Positions 1 through 10,900 of a stretch of DNA of 64,000 nt are shown here, in pieces; the first letter of the stretch is position 1, and every line of letters starts with the position of its first letter. Source of the DNA: Salvia splendens (lineage: Eukaryota; Streptophyta; Magnoliopsida; Lamiales; Lamiaceae); the NCBI RefSeq assembly GCF_004379255.2, contig NC_056048.1:12175197-12239196 (forward strand), in the 5' to 3' direction. A model generated the notes under the pieces. The model was not told where the DNA came from. It saw nothing but the letters and a program-made list of their open reading frames with translations, and ran no database searches. Position numbers and translations under genes: made by a program.

Positions 1-2
1 AG

Positions 3-131
3 ATTCAAAGTGGAAAGATCAATGTGGTGAAAGTTCCTACCGAAGAAAATGCATCAGATATGTTGACAAAATCTCTGCCAACTTCGAAATTCAAACATTG
101 TTTGAAGTTGGTTGAAATTGTGGAGTGTTGA
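3..131 (+). CDS. Copia polyprotein C-terminus (end of RNase H), partial
   Basis: Frame 3 is open from the window edge to TGA at 129-131. The peptide contains a motif of the type VPTEENASDMLTKSLP followed by a short basic tail (KFKHCLKLV), the hallmark of the final segment of copia RNase H. The stop codon overlaps the first bases of the LTR (TGTTG at 126-130), a compact arrangement common in copia elements. The N-terminal part lies outside the window, so integrity of the whole polyprotein cannot be judged. Confidence 0.85.
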   Translation: MQSGKINVVKVPTEENASDMLTKSLPTSKFKHCLKLVEIVEC

Positions 132-225
132 GATTTGTAACAAGGATTGAGAAGGGAATCTAGATATTGATGGAGATTTGCAAGGACAAGGTGGAGATTT
201 GTGGATGTGTGTCCATGCAAATCAT

Positions 226-357
226 GCAAAGTATCATTCTTGCATAAGCAAAGTATCATTCTTGCTGCCGCAAGTTATCATTCTTACACTGGCGGACTAT
301 CATTCTTGCGCAAGGAAACTATCATTCTTGCGCAAGGAAACTATCATTCTTGAGCAA
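226..357 (+). repeat. Six tandem 22-bp repeats in copia U3
   Basis: Six head-to-tail 22-bp units start at 226, 248, 270, 292, 314 and 336. Every unit has the core TATCATTCTT; the flanks vary. They lie about 170 bp upstream of the TATA box. Tandem boxes in this position act as stress-responsive enhancers in tobacco Tnt1 and Tto1; enhancer function here is inference. Confidence 0.9.
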
Positions 358-524
358 CTCATTCACGTCAAGCTGCTGATTTGATTAAGTGATAGAGCCG
401 TTGGAGCTCGAGGAAGAGATCAAGAAAGGAGCTCGGTTTGGTGAGCTGAAACTAGCCGTTGGGAATCAGCGGTTATAACTGTTTTGTGTGAAATCAGTTG
501 ATGGGTTATTTCTTGTTCTTCGCA

Positions 525-530
525 TATATA
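525..530 (+). promoter_or_regulatory. Probable TATA box of copia LTR
   Basis: TATATA lies within GCATATATAGCTCG, downstream of the tandem U3 repeats and ~265 bp before the LTR end, where a Pol II core promoter is expected. Confidence 0.5.
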
Positions 531-793
531 GCTCGATAGTTTCCAGTTGAAGAATAGAAGAGAGAATACACAATACACATACACAATTAGGAGATTATTG
601 CTCTAGCTTGCGATTAGTTTGGAGTGATTGAATTGTGAGTGTGAGTTCATTGTATTTGAGAGTTGTTCATCAATAAGATTCCGGTCATCTTCTCCGTGGA
701 CGTAGGTGGTTTATCACCGAACCACGTTACATCGTTGTGTGCTTTATTCTTTCGTTCGTGCGCGTGTGAGATCGGCGGTATCACGACCCAACA

Positions 794-1369
794 AATAGAG
801 TGACGATTTAATATAAATAAATAAAATAGAGTGACGATTTGATATTAATAACAGTGGGGAGCATAGAGCAATTAAAAAATTATAAAGGTGCAGCCCTTTT
901 TTGTTCAAATGGTTAAGATTTAGATCCCGAACATTCGTCACATTATATGGACTTCTTTTCACCTAATTTTTAGTAACTTTTACCTTTTCAAATAATACAA
1001 ATGGAATAGATCCAAAATCCTTGGGAGGTCATGCAACAGATGTCGCACTTTTACTGAATCTTGGTTGATTTATTCCATTTTATCCACATAAAATTGGGAT
1101 TTCGAATTCTGAGATACATGCGTGAATAGCAAGTATCATAATTTGTAGAGAATACAATAATTAAATTATATAGTATAATTAATATGTATATTAAGTGACG
1201 AAGTTAAAGATTTCGACATTCAACATTAGGTGATTCAGTGGCGGCATAGGTGTCAAAAGGAATTATGAGATGGATAATAAAAAATAAATAATTATGAGAT
1301 TAATTACTAGAGATAAAGATGAGAAAAATGATATAAGTATTTGTTGTTAAAAGTAGTATCAATATCGAA
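794..1369. other. AT-rich spacer, no gene seen
   Basis: There is a short direct repeat just after the LTR (AATAGAGTGACGATTT at about 796 and 826). No coding region or recognisable element was found. Confidence 0.5.
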
Positions 1370-1890
1370 AGACTTGGTTGTGTGTTAAGGGTTTTGATCC
1401 CTTAACGATAAAGTGCCATCGCGAGGACGTAGAACATCGACGATTAACCGGAAGTACTGATTTGAACGGAAAAGATAAAAGGAAAAATATAAAGCAAAGT
1501 TGTTATTTCATAAAAAGTGAAAGAGAAATAACAAGGCCTTTTTATATTAAGGACCCGAGGGTTTATTCGACCTACGATTCGGGAAAGAATCAATAAAGAA
1601 AACCCAAAAAAGAGTTTATAATTATGCTCGACCCAAAAACAATATTTTAATTAAATAAAGTCTTGCTGAAAGTAAATAAAACATATGGAAAGGCAATCTT
1701 GATATCAAACGTAATCTCCTAGGAAATCTGGCCTCTTCCTTGCACGTTGAGGTCGGGATTTCCTCTCTTCCCTTGGCTGTGTCGGAACCTCCGGCTCTAC
1801 AGTCTCAAACGAATCCTCCATCAGCTCTTCTTCCTCTCGCAGCTCCTCCACCTCTGCCACCGTAGGGGATCTCGTATCATTGTGTCAACA
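1370..1890 (-). mobile_element. Decayed LTR-retrotransposon 3' fragment, minus strand (tentative)
   Basis: On the minus strand a short open segment (1705-1884) encodes a Glu-rich stretch followed by a basic end (RPQRARKRPDFLGDYV) and a stop. This looks like the tail of a gypsy polyprotein. AT-rich, LTR-like sequence continues towards 1370. No LTR boundaries or target duplication can be identified. A perfect 8-bp-stem hairpin (GTTAAGGG/CCCTTAAC) lies at about 1385-1407. Confidence 0.35.
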
Positions 1891-2725
1891 TTATAGTTGC
1901 TAATAATACTCTACTTTAACGAAAAACTTTAATAAATGATGTTGCCTTCATCGATAATGATTTTATCGAATTGGAAATGATATTTGTATTTCATAACAAT
2001 ATTATATTGTCATTATAGTAATATTCTTCTCCAATGTTAATTATATATTCTCATCATTCAATGATATATTAGCTACCCAAAAATTATGTAAATCGAGATA
2101 TAATTTGTATCCTCTGTTTCCAGATTTATAGTTATGATTGTTATGGTTTATATTATGTAAAGCATGTTTCGAGTTGCTCTGTATTTGTAAGAAGAACTAT
2201 TTTTGTTACACACTGTGTTTTACTTATTGTCGCCTTGAATTTGGAAAAAAAATTTAATTTATAATTAAAATTTTGTCTTTTTTAAAAATATAATTCATTC
2301 TTCATCCATTCACTTCTATTAATTTCACACCCTCCAACTTATAGTATTATAAATCCACCACCAGTAAACTACTAGTTGTTGTTTCACATAGTTAGTAAAT
2401 AGACTCGCTTTGTCACAAAAAAAAACAGTTTTAGTACTTATCATCGCTTAAAATTAAACTAAGTCTAAATATAAAAAGTTTTAACCAATTACATACCACT
2501 AATAATGTGACCTCATAATCACTAACGCTATTTTCACTATCTTTTTTCTCTTTTCTTTCTTATTTTTTCACATCTTCTTAATTTATCAATTGCACATCAA
2601 AATCGTACCATATACAAGTTTGTCTAGTTTTTGTGGACAGATGGAGTAAACATCATCAATAATGAATCTTCCTTCAAAAACACATATAGTTAAGATTTCA
2701 ATTTCTCACGATATACATACATGCG
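1891..2725. other. AT-rich intergenic spacer
   Basis: Long A/T runs with no coding signal, RNA gene or clear element boundary. Confidence 0.5.
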
Positions 2726-3737
2726 TAGGGATGTTAATCAATCGGGTCAGCCCAACGAATTTCAGGCCAATCCTCCTCGGACTGCGAGCTAATCGGATTG
2801 TGATTTTATTGAATGATAAACATTCAATTCTAACCCTAAATGTTCGAGTTACGGACTAGCCCGATGGGATAATTAAGTTGCTTCCGATAAAATTAACATG
2901 TGGTCAATCCACTACTTAATAATAAAAAGTAGTCATAGTAAAATATTTAATTTTGAGATAAATGTATAAACTCAAATATAATTAAATACTAATTTAAAAT
3001 TTAAATAAATAAAATAAAAATTAAACATGTTTTGAGAAATTTTCAAGCATATTTTAGAAATAGAATACTTTTTATATTTAATAAGAGTTTTTAAATTTAT
3101 TAATCTACTACTCCCTCTGTTTCGGCTAAAGATGATACATTTCTTAGTCTGCACAAGATTTTAGGAATTGATGGTTAATGTATTTAATTGAAGAGATAAA
3201 AGGTGAGTGTTAGTATTAAAGAGAGAGAGAGAGAGAAAGAGTTGAATATTTAATTGAAGAGAGAAAAAGTAGTTGAATGTATTAATTGGAAAGAGAAAGT
3301 TCTCAAAAATAGAAATGTGTCATCTTATTTAGAATAAACTAAAAAAGAAAGTGTGTCATCTTAAGTGAGATTGAGGGAGTATTATTTTAATAAAAATCTA
3401 ACATAGTATGTATCAATATAAATTGAAGGTTTTTTTATATATATTTATATTATAAAAAAATTAATGATGTATCAAATTATGGGTCAGATATGAAGAAATA
3501 ATAGACAATAGTTGTATCTAGGTCCAACTCACTAGGCCTAGCTTATCGGGTTCTGGGTTTGGCCAACATGGATTGCAGGTTAATCGGGTTAAGATTTTAT
3601 CAGGTTGAAAATTTTCAGCTCTAACCCTCTTAATTTAACAGAGTATTCGGCCCAATTGATATTTTGAACCCTAACCATCTATATTTAACAAACTATTCGG
3701 ACCAGTTATCAGGTTGCAGACTATAATGACATCCCTA
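2726..3737. mobile_element. hAT-like non-autonomous element containing a nested Stowaway MITE
   Basis: The left end TAGGGATGTTAA and the right end TGACATCCCTA are imperfect inverted repeats. The flanks ATACATGCG and ATACATGTG resemble an aged 8-9 bp target duplication. Both arms carry CGGGTT/ACCC-type motifs (for example ATCGGGTCAGCC on the left and TTATCGGGTT on the right). No transposase is present. The Stowaway at 3111-3379 accounts for part of the length. Confidence 0.5.
3111..3379. mobile_element. Stowaway-like MITE
   Basis: It starts CTCCCTCTGTTTCGGC and ends GATTGAGGGAG, flanked by TA on both sides (3109-3110 and 3380-3381). Subterminal blocks are also inverted (GATGATACATTTC against GTGTGTCATC). 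A GA-rich run lies in the middle. Non-coding. Confidence 0.8.
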
Positions 3738-4140
3738 ATACATGTGATTATAACAAAAATGCATAATTACTAACTCGGTTTAAATACACGCCTAATCACA
3801 TTCTCCATTGCTCCTAACTTCAGAAATATATTCAATTTTTTATCTTAAAGAATTGCATATTTAGCTGCTCATCATGAGACATAATTATACCTTTATTCAT
3901 TTTTATATTTTGATCTGCACTCACATTACTTCACAATATAGTGGTGGGTTGGTATGATATATTGTACCGAAAACGTCATACTGTAACCGAAAACTGCGGC
4001 ATGACAAAATATCATATCGATTTTATACCAAATTTTTATGGTTATTTTTAGAGAGAACGTCTTTTTAGTTTGCGGACTTTGCCAAACTATCGTTTTTTGT
4101 CCGTAACATTTGAAAATATCTTTTGAGATCCGTCAACTTC
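3738..4140. other. Spacer ending at the Tekay A target site
   Basis: AT-rich sequence whose last ~120 bp (from about 4050) continues directly at 14856 once Tekay A and one target duplication are removed. The rejoined stretch looks like a common plant repeat but could not be classified. Confidence 0.5.
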
Positions 4141-6556
4141 TGTAATATCCGAAAATTTGTGGAATTTTATTCTTTTATTTAAGGATGAAATTTTTATGAT
4201 TTTGTGTTTAATATTTGGTGTGGAAATATTATTTGATTTATAATATTGTTGTGGATATGGGATTTTCTACCTAGACAAATTAAAATTTGGTTTTATTAAT
4301 TCAGCTATGATTTAAAATTCTAATTAATTGATTTAAACCTCTCTCTCCCTCCCCATTTTCGAAATCCCTTCCCCATCACCCCATGATGTTCTCAACTTCC
4401 TCCACCCTCACATAACCGATCCTTTTCTTCCCCTTTCCTTTTCTTTTCTCTTTTCGGTCACTCTCTCAATCTCTCCCTCTCTCTCTCGCAAAGTTGCTCT
4501 CTCTCACTGGTAAGTCTCCCTCCTTCTCCCTCTCGGTTTTTATCTTCTTCCTTTCACTCCCTCTTATCACCTTCTTGGATTCCTCAAGGTGATACCCTCA
4601 TTCGTCGTGAATCGGAGTCGGAAAAGGAAGTAAAGCTTTGCGTTTCGTTTGAACCATCCGGGGAAGGTAACCCCTAACCCTTGTTTAATTCGAAAACTCA
4701 TGCATATAGGACGTTTTGGTTGGTTTAGATGCTGAATAGGGTTTGTGGCTTTGTGATATGGTTGAGCATGTTTTTGGTAGTAACTGGCAGTGGGTTCCGA
4801 CCCTTTTTTAACTAAGCAAACGATCTCCGTTGGGTACGAAGTTTGAACTGTGTAAAGGTTAATGTGTCTTTTATGTGGTGTGTAAATTTCAGCCTCTTTG
4901 GATGTCGTATGAATTTATTATGATTTTTGCAAGTAAACTGCGCAGTTTCGCGAGTTGTATGTTTTTGGGAGATGTTTTCATGTGCAATTGGCGTGATTCT
5001 GAGTGCTATGTTTTTGTGATGAATGTGGGTGTGTTTGGCCAAGAGATGGCTCGGGAAAATCAGTGTTTGGTTCGAGGGTTTCGTGTGTGTTGGCCGAGAG
5101 TTTTAGGGGCCGGCCTAGGGCAGTGTTGTGGGGGGGTTTTGAAGGGATGATCCCAGGTGTCTGGGTGTGTTTTGGGACGGAGAATGTGTGGTGTGAATGT
5201 TGTATAGGGTTTGAGAATCGGAAGTTGGAGGAAGGTGAGTGTGCACTGGACGAGCCAGGCGGCCGAGGTGCCGAGCCAGCGGCCGAGGTGCCGAGCCGGC
5301 GGTCGAGGTGCCGAGCAGGCGGCCGAGGTGCCGAGCCAGCGACCGACGTGCCGAGCCAGGCGGCCGAGACACCGAGCCATGTCGAGACGCCGATCCTTTT
5401 TCCGAGTTTTTCCGAACCTTTTCCGAGCCAAGTGAGCCGTTTGCACAGTAAGGGTATGCCAGGACTTGGAGTGCTGTGTTCGTGTGTCGTGTGCGCGTTT
5501 TGGGTACGTCGTTTGCGTGCGGGGTGTGTTTCGAACGTGTGACTTTGTGTGTTTGTTTTGTAATATGTTGTTAAGTGTATGTACGTGTAACGTGCTAGAT
5601 GTTGAAGTCGTCCACGTAGGAATCATGCATTGTCGTTTAAAGTCTCGTCTACCCTGACTCTAATCATGATTTATTTATCTTTCAAAAGGGTGATCTTTTT
5701 TCGAGGAAAGTGTGGTTGAAGGGAACTGTTTTAAAAGCTAAGCAATCGAGGTGGGCTTTTCTACCCTACTTTTATGTGGGTTATCTTTAAATACGGACTT
5801 TGTTCCGGAAATGTTTATGGAGGTGAACTGTTTGTCTTGCCAATTGTTTTGTTTTGAAACCTATCTGAAGTGGTTTACCACATATGTTTAATCGAATTCG
5901 GGTCTGTTGGGCTGCGAACCCTCAGGCTAGTGTACACGAGACCGGGAGCCATCTGAGAGCAAGTTGGCCGGTCTAGTTGACCTGGGGTGTGGCCACGCCC
6001 CTTGTCATGGTTGGATCAGATAGTGTATGATAGTGGGAATAAGGGTGGCAATATCTGAAAATGACTGCGCAGTCGAATTTATGAAATATATTTTGGTGTA
6101 CTTGGGTTATTTTCATTACACTCAAAACCCCAATGTTACACTGTTATGGCATGACAAACTATGTTTTTGGCGTGTGTCCACTGAGTGCAATAAGTACTCA
6201 GCCCTGCATGTTGTTTTCTTAATGTGCAGGTTGAGCGGCGATGGGGAGGACGGATGTTGAGCAGTTAAAGCCAAAGTGTGTTTTTTTATCTTTTGGATGG
6301 TGTCGTGTCGTCATACCCGGCATCATCTGTCTTTTGGTCTTTTCCGCTGCTTGTAAACCGTCACGATGTTTTCATTTAAAACTCTGAATACTTTAACTCA
6401 AGAATGTCGTCACAGTACTTTGTTTTGAATTGAATTTCCTTTTATTAAATGTTTTCGGGTCAAATATTCTCGTTCCGCCTTTCTTCCCCGCTTCTTTACT
6501 CCTCCCCTAGTCGCGGTCCACCGTACTTCCTATCCTTAGGAAATGCGGGCGTGACA
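4141..6556 (+). repeat. Tekay A 5' LTR
   Basis: It begins TGTAATATCC and ends GGGCGTGACA, so the termini are TGTAA/TGACA. It holds a GC-rich 20-bp tandem array (5261-5380). A block AGTACTCAGCCCTGCATG (6193-6210) recurs in other Tekay-type LTRs of this window. Open frames in it are not supported as genes. Confidence 0.95.
5261..5380 (+). repeat. Six tandem GC-rich 20-bp repeats in Tekay A 5' LTR
   Basis: Units GGCCGAGGTGCCGAGCCAGC and variants start at 5261, 5281, 5301, 5321, 5341 and 5361, with a partial unit just before. The GC content stands out from the AT-rich surroundings. The following 60 bp continue with CGAG and TTTTCCGAG motifs. The identical array is at 13555-13674 in the 3' LTR. 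Confidence 0.9.
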
Positions 6557-6559
6557 GAG

Positions 6560-6571
6560 TGGTATCAGAGC
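6560..6571 (+). promoter_or_regulatory. Primer-binding site, tRNA-iMet (Tekay A)
   Basis: TGGTATCAGAGC lies 3 bp after the LTR end and is complementary to the 3' end of plant initiator tRNA-Met, the standard primer of Tekay elements. Confidence 0.95.
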
Positions 6572-7164
6572 CTAGGTTTTCTCTTTCTGCTCTGGACCCA
6601 AAAAAAAAAATTCTTTTTCTGACTAGAGTAAGTTTTTAAAAGTGTCATTGGCTCAACATCCGACTCATCGCACTCAACCTGAAATGAGGTAATGAAAATT
6701 TCGAAATTTTGGAAAGTATATGGAAGTGGAGGAAATTGTGATTTTGGTGTTGAAAATGATTTTTATGTAAAGTTTAAGTAAATGTTGAGACATGTGGAAG
6801 GGTACAACGTGATGTGGAAAAGTTGGAAATTATTTGAGTTATGAACTGTTATGGTGTTATGAACTGTTGATGTATGATGAACTTATATGAAAGCATGTGG
6901 CTGATGTGTGATGATATGATGACGTGAATGTTGATGTGAGCTTTTATGTGAGTATGTGTTGGCCTTTTGAATGTTTGAACTTAGACGTGATAGAATTTCA
7001 CTAGTGCTTCTTGGACCTATGTAGATAAGAACTTTTGGCCTTTGAACACCAGCGGGTTTGGGTTAGAACAGCGATACGTGCATACACATATCTCTCTCTC
7101 TCTCTCTTCTTCGGTTATGTACTCTGTTTTTATACGCGAGGCGGTTGTTTCTGTTTTTCTATAG

Positions 7165-7686
7165 ATGGCGCGTATGTTCCGAACCCCGCGATGGAGTGAT
7201 CGCGATAGACTTAGGGCACAGAGGGTGCTCAGGGATTATAGAGTGTACCGAAAGAAGGATCACGTACCGTTGATCGAGTTCGTGGCACACTTCGACACCC
7301 TCTGGAGGGCAGCTCAGGAGTTCGGAGTGACAGAGCATGACGGCGTTGAGAAGCTAATAGATTTGCTTCCCGATAGCTGGAAGGAGTGGGCCGAAAGAAC
7401 GGCGAGGAGGTACACGTGGCATGAGCCCGCTACCGATGACATGGTGGGTGACATGGCTGGCTTTCGGAAAGCCGTGTATTGTGCACTGGTGGACTCTCGA
7501 GAGGAGCAGCCCCCACAGGAGGTGGAAGAGAGGGTCGTGTATCAGGACAAGTATGTGAGCATGTACGAGGGTGAACAAGGGTATGAAGATGACTATGAGG
7601 AGGCTCTGCCAGGGAACTCCGAGGAGGACGACGACGAAGACCCGGAGGAAGGGCCTATGGATGAGGATGATAGAGTCGTAGTCTAG
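7165..7686 (+). CDS. Extra capsid-like ORF upstream of gag (ORF0) in Tekay A
   Basis: A 173-aa frame lies between the PBS (6560) and gag-pol (7902). Residues ~27-90 (EFVAHFDTLWRAAQEFGV, then LIDLLPDSWKEWA) resemble in layout the C-terminal capsid segment of Retrotrans_gag proteins, including this element's own gag ([17 protein letters not shown], then [14 protein letters not shown]). The last ~50 residues are very acidic (EEDDDEDPEEGPMDEDD). No zinc knuckle, protease or membrane segment is seen. A full-length sense frame in a young element suggests it is made into protein, perhaps from the genomic RNA before gag-pol. It may be a diverged partial gag duplication; function unknown. Confidence 0.65.
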   Translation: MARMFRTPRWSDRDRLRAQRVLRDYRVYRKKDHVPLIEFVAHFDTLWRAAQEFGVTEHDGVEKLIDLLPDSWKEWAERTARRYTWHEPATDDMVGDMAGFRKAVYCALVDSREEQPPQEVEERVVYQDKYVSMYEGEQGYEDDYEEALPGNSEEDDDEDPEEGPMDEDDRVVV

Positions 7687-7901
7687 AATTAGAATAGTTC
7701 GTTGTCTTTTCAGTTTTTGCTTTCAGTACGATCTACTCTTGGGAACAATGTTGGCCTTCTTTCTTTTAATGAGAATTTTGATTTTGATTTATATCCTATG
7801 TGTTGCATCTTATACTACATGAAGATTTTATAAGAAAATTTTGAGAAAGTGGTAATTTTTGGATGAGAATGGTAGTAACACTTTTTGGATATTGAATCAG
7901 A
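7687..7901 (+). other. Spacer between ORF0 and gag-pol
   Basis: 215 bp, T-rich, with no further frame. It separates the two ORFs, which lie in different frames (ORF0 in frame 1, gag-pol in frame 3). Confidence 0.6.
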
Positions 7902-10900
7902 ATGCCGCCAAGACGTGCACGCCAACCACGACAAGGACCCAACGTGGAGGCACCACCTCCACCACCACCTCCACCACCACCACCTCCACCCCCGCCTCAA
8001 CAAGAAAGATTCATAGTTACGTTCTCAAGGCAGAATCCCCCAAAATTTGACGGACAAGGAGACCCATCCAAAGCGGAAGAGTGGATACGCGGCCTCGAGC
8101 GTATCTTCAGGGTCATGGAGTGCACAGATAGGGAGCGCATTGCTGGTGCTACCTTTCAACTGTCAGGTGCTGCCGATTACTGGTGGGAGACTCGGCAAAG
8201 AACTATGAATCCTGCCCGCCTGGAGGCGCTAACGTGGGAGGAGTTTAAAGTAGAGATCGATAACAAGTATGTTCCAAAGACGTACAGACGGGCCAAGGTG
8301 GTAGAGTTCCACACACTAAGCCAAGGCCGAATGACTGTAACCGAGTATGACCGAGCCCTCGCGCAGATGGCACGATATGCGCCCGAGTTGATGGACACCG
8401 ATGAGAAATGGGCGGTGAAGTTCCGGGCCGGGCTCAGAGATGAGATAAAGGCCGCATTGGCCTGTCGAGGAGAACTCTCCTACTCGGAGATCTTGACTTG
8501 TGCACTGGACGTGGAAGATGCACTCCCTAAGCCAAGAGTTGTGGCAACAACAAACGCGACACCTCTACAAGCTCAGCCGGGCCACCAAGAGAAGAGGAGG
8601 TGGGATGGTGACCAGGCTCAGTATGGTGGTAAGAGGCCACAACACATGAGGAACCCACCCTACAATGGCGGGAGACAGAATACTTTCCAACCGAGGGCAA
8701 ACTTTCCGCCGAGGAACCCTCAATGTGGAAGGTGCTTCAAGTACCATGCCGGGGAGTGTCGAGACCCTAGGTGCTTCAACTGTGGTGGGAGTGGCCACTA
8801 CATCCGAAATTGCCCAAACAAGCACATGGGAACGGGAACGAGACAGAACCAGCTAGGTTTCCGTCCACAATCCCAGGCACTACCTGCACCTCCACCGCAA
8901 CAACGCCGCCAAGGATTACCATCGCAAGCAAGGGCCTACGCCTTGAAGGGGAAGCAGCCGGCAAACGGGAAAGAAACCTTTGGGCAAGGAAACTTGGCAG
9001 GTATGGGCACACTTCTAAATATGCCTATAGTTGTCTTGTTTGATACGGGTGCGTCGCATTCCTTTATATCAACGTCTTGTGTGGATACTTTGGAATTACC
9101 TACTGTTAAGACCGAACCCACTATGAGTGTGACCTCACCGGTAGGCGGGGCTATAGATATATCCCGATCTTGTGCATGTGTGAACTTTGGAATAGGTGAA
9201 CTCAGTTTAGTGGCTTATAATTTGCAAATAATGACGATGGGTAGCGTAGACATAATCTTGGGTATGGATTGGTTAGCGGAGAACCACGTTACCCTTCATT
9301 GTAGAGAAAGGGAAATTTCGTTTGAAACCCCCGGAAAAGAGCCGATGAAGTTTCACGGAGTCCCAATGAGCCGACGCAAGTCCATTATCTCTGCGCTGCA
9401 AGCCACTACAATGATGAGGAAGGGATGTCCAGCGTACCTTGTTTATTTGAATGGGGAGGAGAAGAAAGACAGGAAGATAGAAGATGTGGCGATAGTGAGT
9501 GAATATCCCGACGTCTTCCCCGATGCGTTGCCAGGACCCCCACCCGACAGACAGGTAGAATTCACGATCGATCTGGAGCCCGGATCGGCACCAATATCCA
9601 AGGCACCTTATAGAATGGCACCAAAAGAGTTGGAGGAGCTTAAGGTGCAACTGCAAGAGCTATTGGAATTGGGATTCATTAGACCTAGCGTGTCGCCATG
9701 GGGAGCACCAGTGTTGTTTGTAAAGAAGAAGGATGGAACGATGAGGATGTGCATCGACTATCGAGAACTAAACAAACTGACGCTGAAGAACAAGTATCCA
9801 CTACCAAGGATAGACGACTTGTTTGACCAACTTCGAGGGGCAGGAGTCTTCTCTAAGATGGATTTGAGGTCTGGGTACCATCAGCTGAGGGTTCGGCGAG
9901 AAGATGTACCCAAGACAGCTTTTCGAACAAGATATGGTCATTATGAGTTCGTTGTAATGCCTTTTGGACTGACGAACGCCCCGGCAGTGTTCATGGACCT
10001 TATGAACCGCGTGTTCCATCCATTTCTGGATCGGTTTGTCCTAGTTTTCATCGATGACGTGCTTGTTTACTCAAAGAACGAGGAGGAGCACAAAGAGCAC
10101 TTGAGAACCGTCCTAGCAACTCTAAGGGACGAGAAACTATATGCCAAGTTCAGTAAATGCGAGTTTTGGCTCAAGGAAGTAAATTTTCTTGGACATGTAG
10201 TAACTTCAGATGGAATTCGTGTAGATCCGGCCAAGGTAGAAGCGGTGCAGGAGTGGAAGTCACCTTCTACACAAAACGAAATCCGAAGCTTTTTAGGACT
10301 GGCGGGCTATTATCGAAGATTCATCGAGGGATTCTCGAAGATAGCAAGGCCAATGACGCAACAACTGAAAAAGGGAGTCAAGACGATTTGGACACCAGAA
10401 TGTGAGGCGAGCTTTCAGTTGTTGAAGGAGAAATTGACCACCGCACCAATCCTAGCCGTGCCAGAGCCAGAGACTGACTATGCAGTGTATACGGATGCGT
10501 CGAAGGTGGGACTTGGATGTGTGCTTATGCAGAAGGGGAAAGTGATTGCATATGCATCGAGACAATTGAAGCCCCATGAGCTGAACTATCCGACACATGA
10601 CTTGGAACTGGCAGCCGTGGTACATGCTTTGAAGATCTGGAGACATCATCTTTATGGAGTCCGTTGTGAGATATACACGGACCATAAGAGTCTAAAGTAC
10701 TTCTTTGAGCAAAAGGAGTTGAACATGCGCCAACGTAGGTGGCTCGAGTTGGTAAAGGACTACGATTGTGGTATAAATTACCATCCGGGAAAAGCAAACG
10801 TAGTGGCCGATGCTCTTAGTAGGAAGTCTCAATCTCAGCTGGCCACCTTTCTTACTATCGAGGAGAGTATAATCCAAGAGTTCAGTAAGATGCGTTTGGA

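Larger units (their letters stand above)
1..793 (+). mobile_element. 3' end of a Ty1/copia retrotransposon, cut by window edge
   Basis: The pol C-terminus runs straight into an LTR that starts TGTTG and ends CAACA, the usual inverted termini of copia LTRs. Only the last 43 codons of pol and the 3' LTR are inside the window, so the target duplication cannot be checked. The element lies on the + strand. The lineage looks Tork-like from the pol tail and the repeated U3, but this is an inference. Confidence 0.85.
126..793 (+). repeat. Copia 3' LTR (668 bp)
   Basis: The start TGTTGAG follows the pol stop and the end CCCAACA lies at 787-793. The U3 half holds six tandem 22-bp repeats, and a TATATA box follows at 525-530. 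The last ~250 bp would be the R/U5 part. Confidence 0.8.

Noticed and set aside
226..357. Possible CRISPR-like array
   Set aside because: Units are adjacent without spacers, and the context is a plant copia LTR.
5003..5542. 179-aa plus-strand frame through the 20-bp array
   Set aside because: Open because of repeat composition (Arg/Ala/Glu/Pro repeats); inside an LTR with no gene signals.
5060..5626. 188-aa minus-strand frame in the Tekay A 5' LTR, repeated at 13354-13920
   Set aside because: It runs antisense through the LTR and the GC-rich array. It is kept in both copies only because the LTRs are nearly identical. No family features.
6560..6571. Possible tRNA gene near TGGTATCAGAGC
   Set aside because: Only the 3'-complement primer site is present, with no cloverleaf; the same applies to 37706-37723 and 49964-49975.
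9273..9656. Minus-strand frames inside Tekay A gag-pol
   Set aside because: Antisense shadows of an intact 1,496-aa polyprotein.
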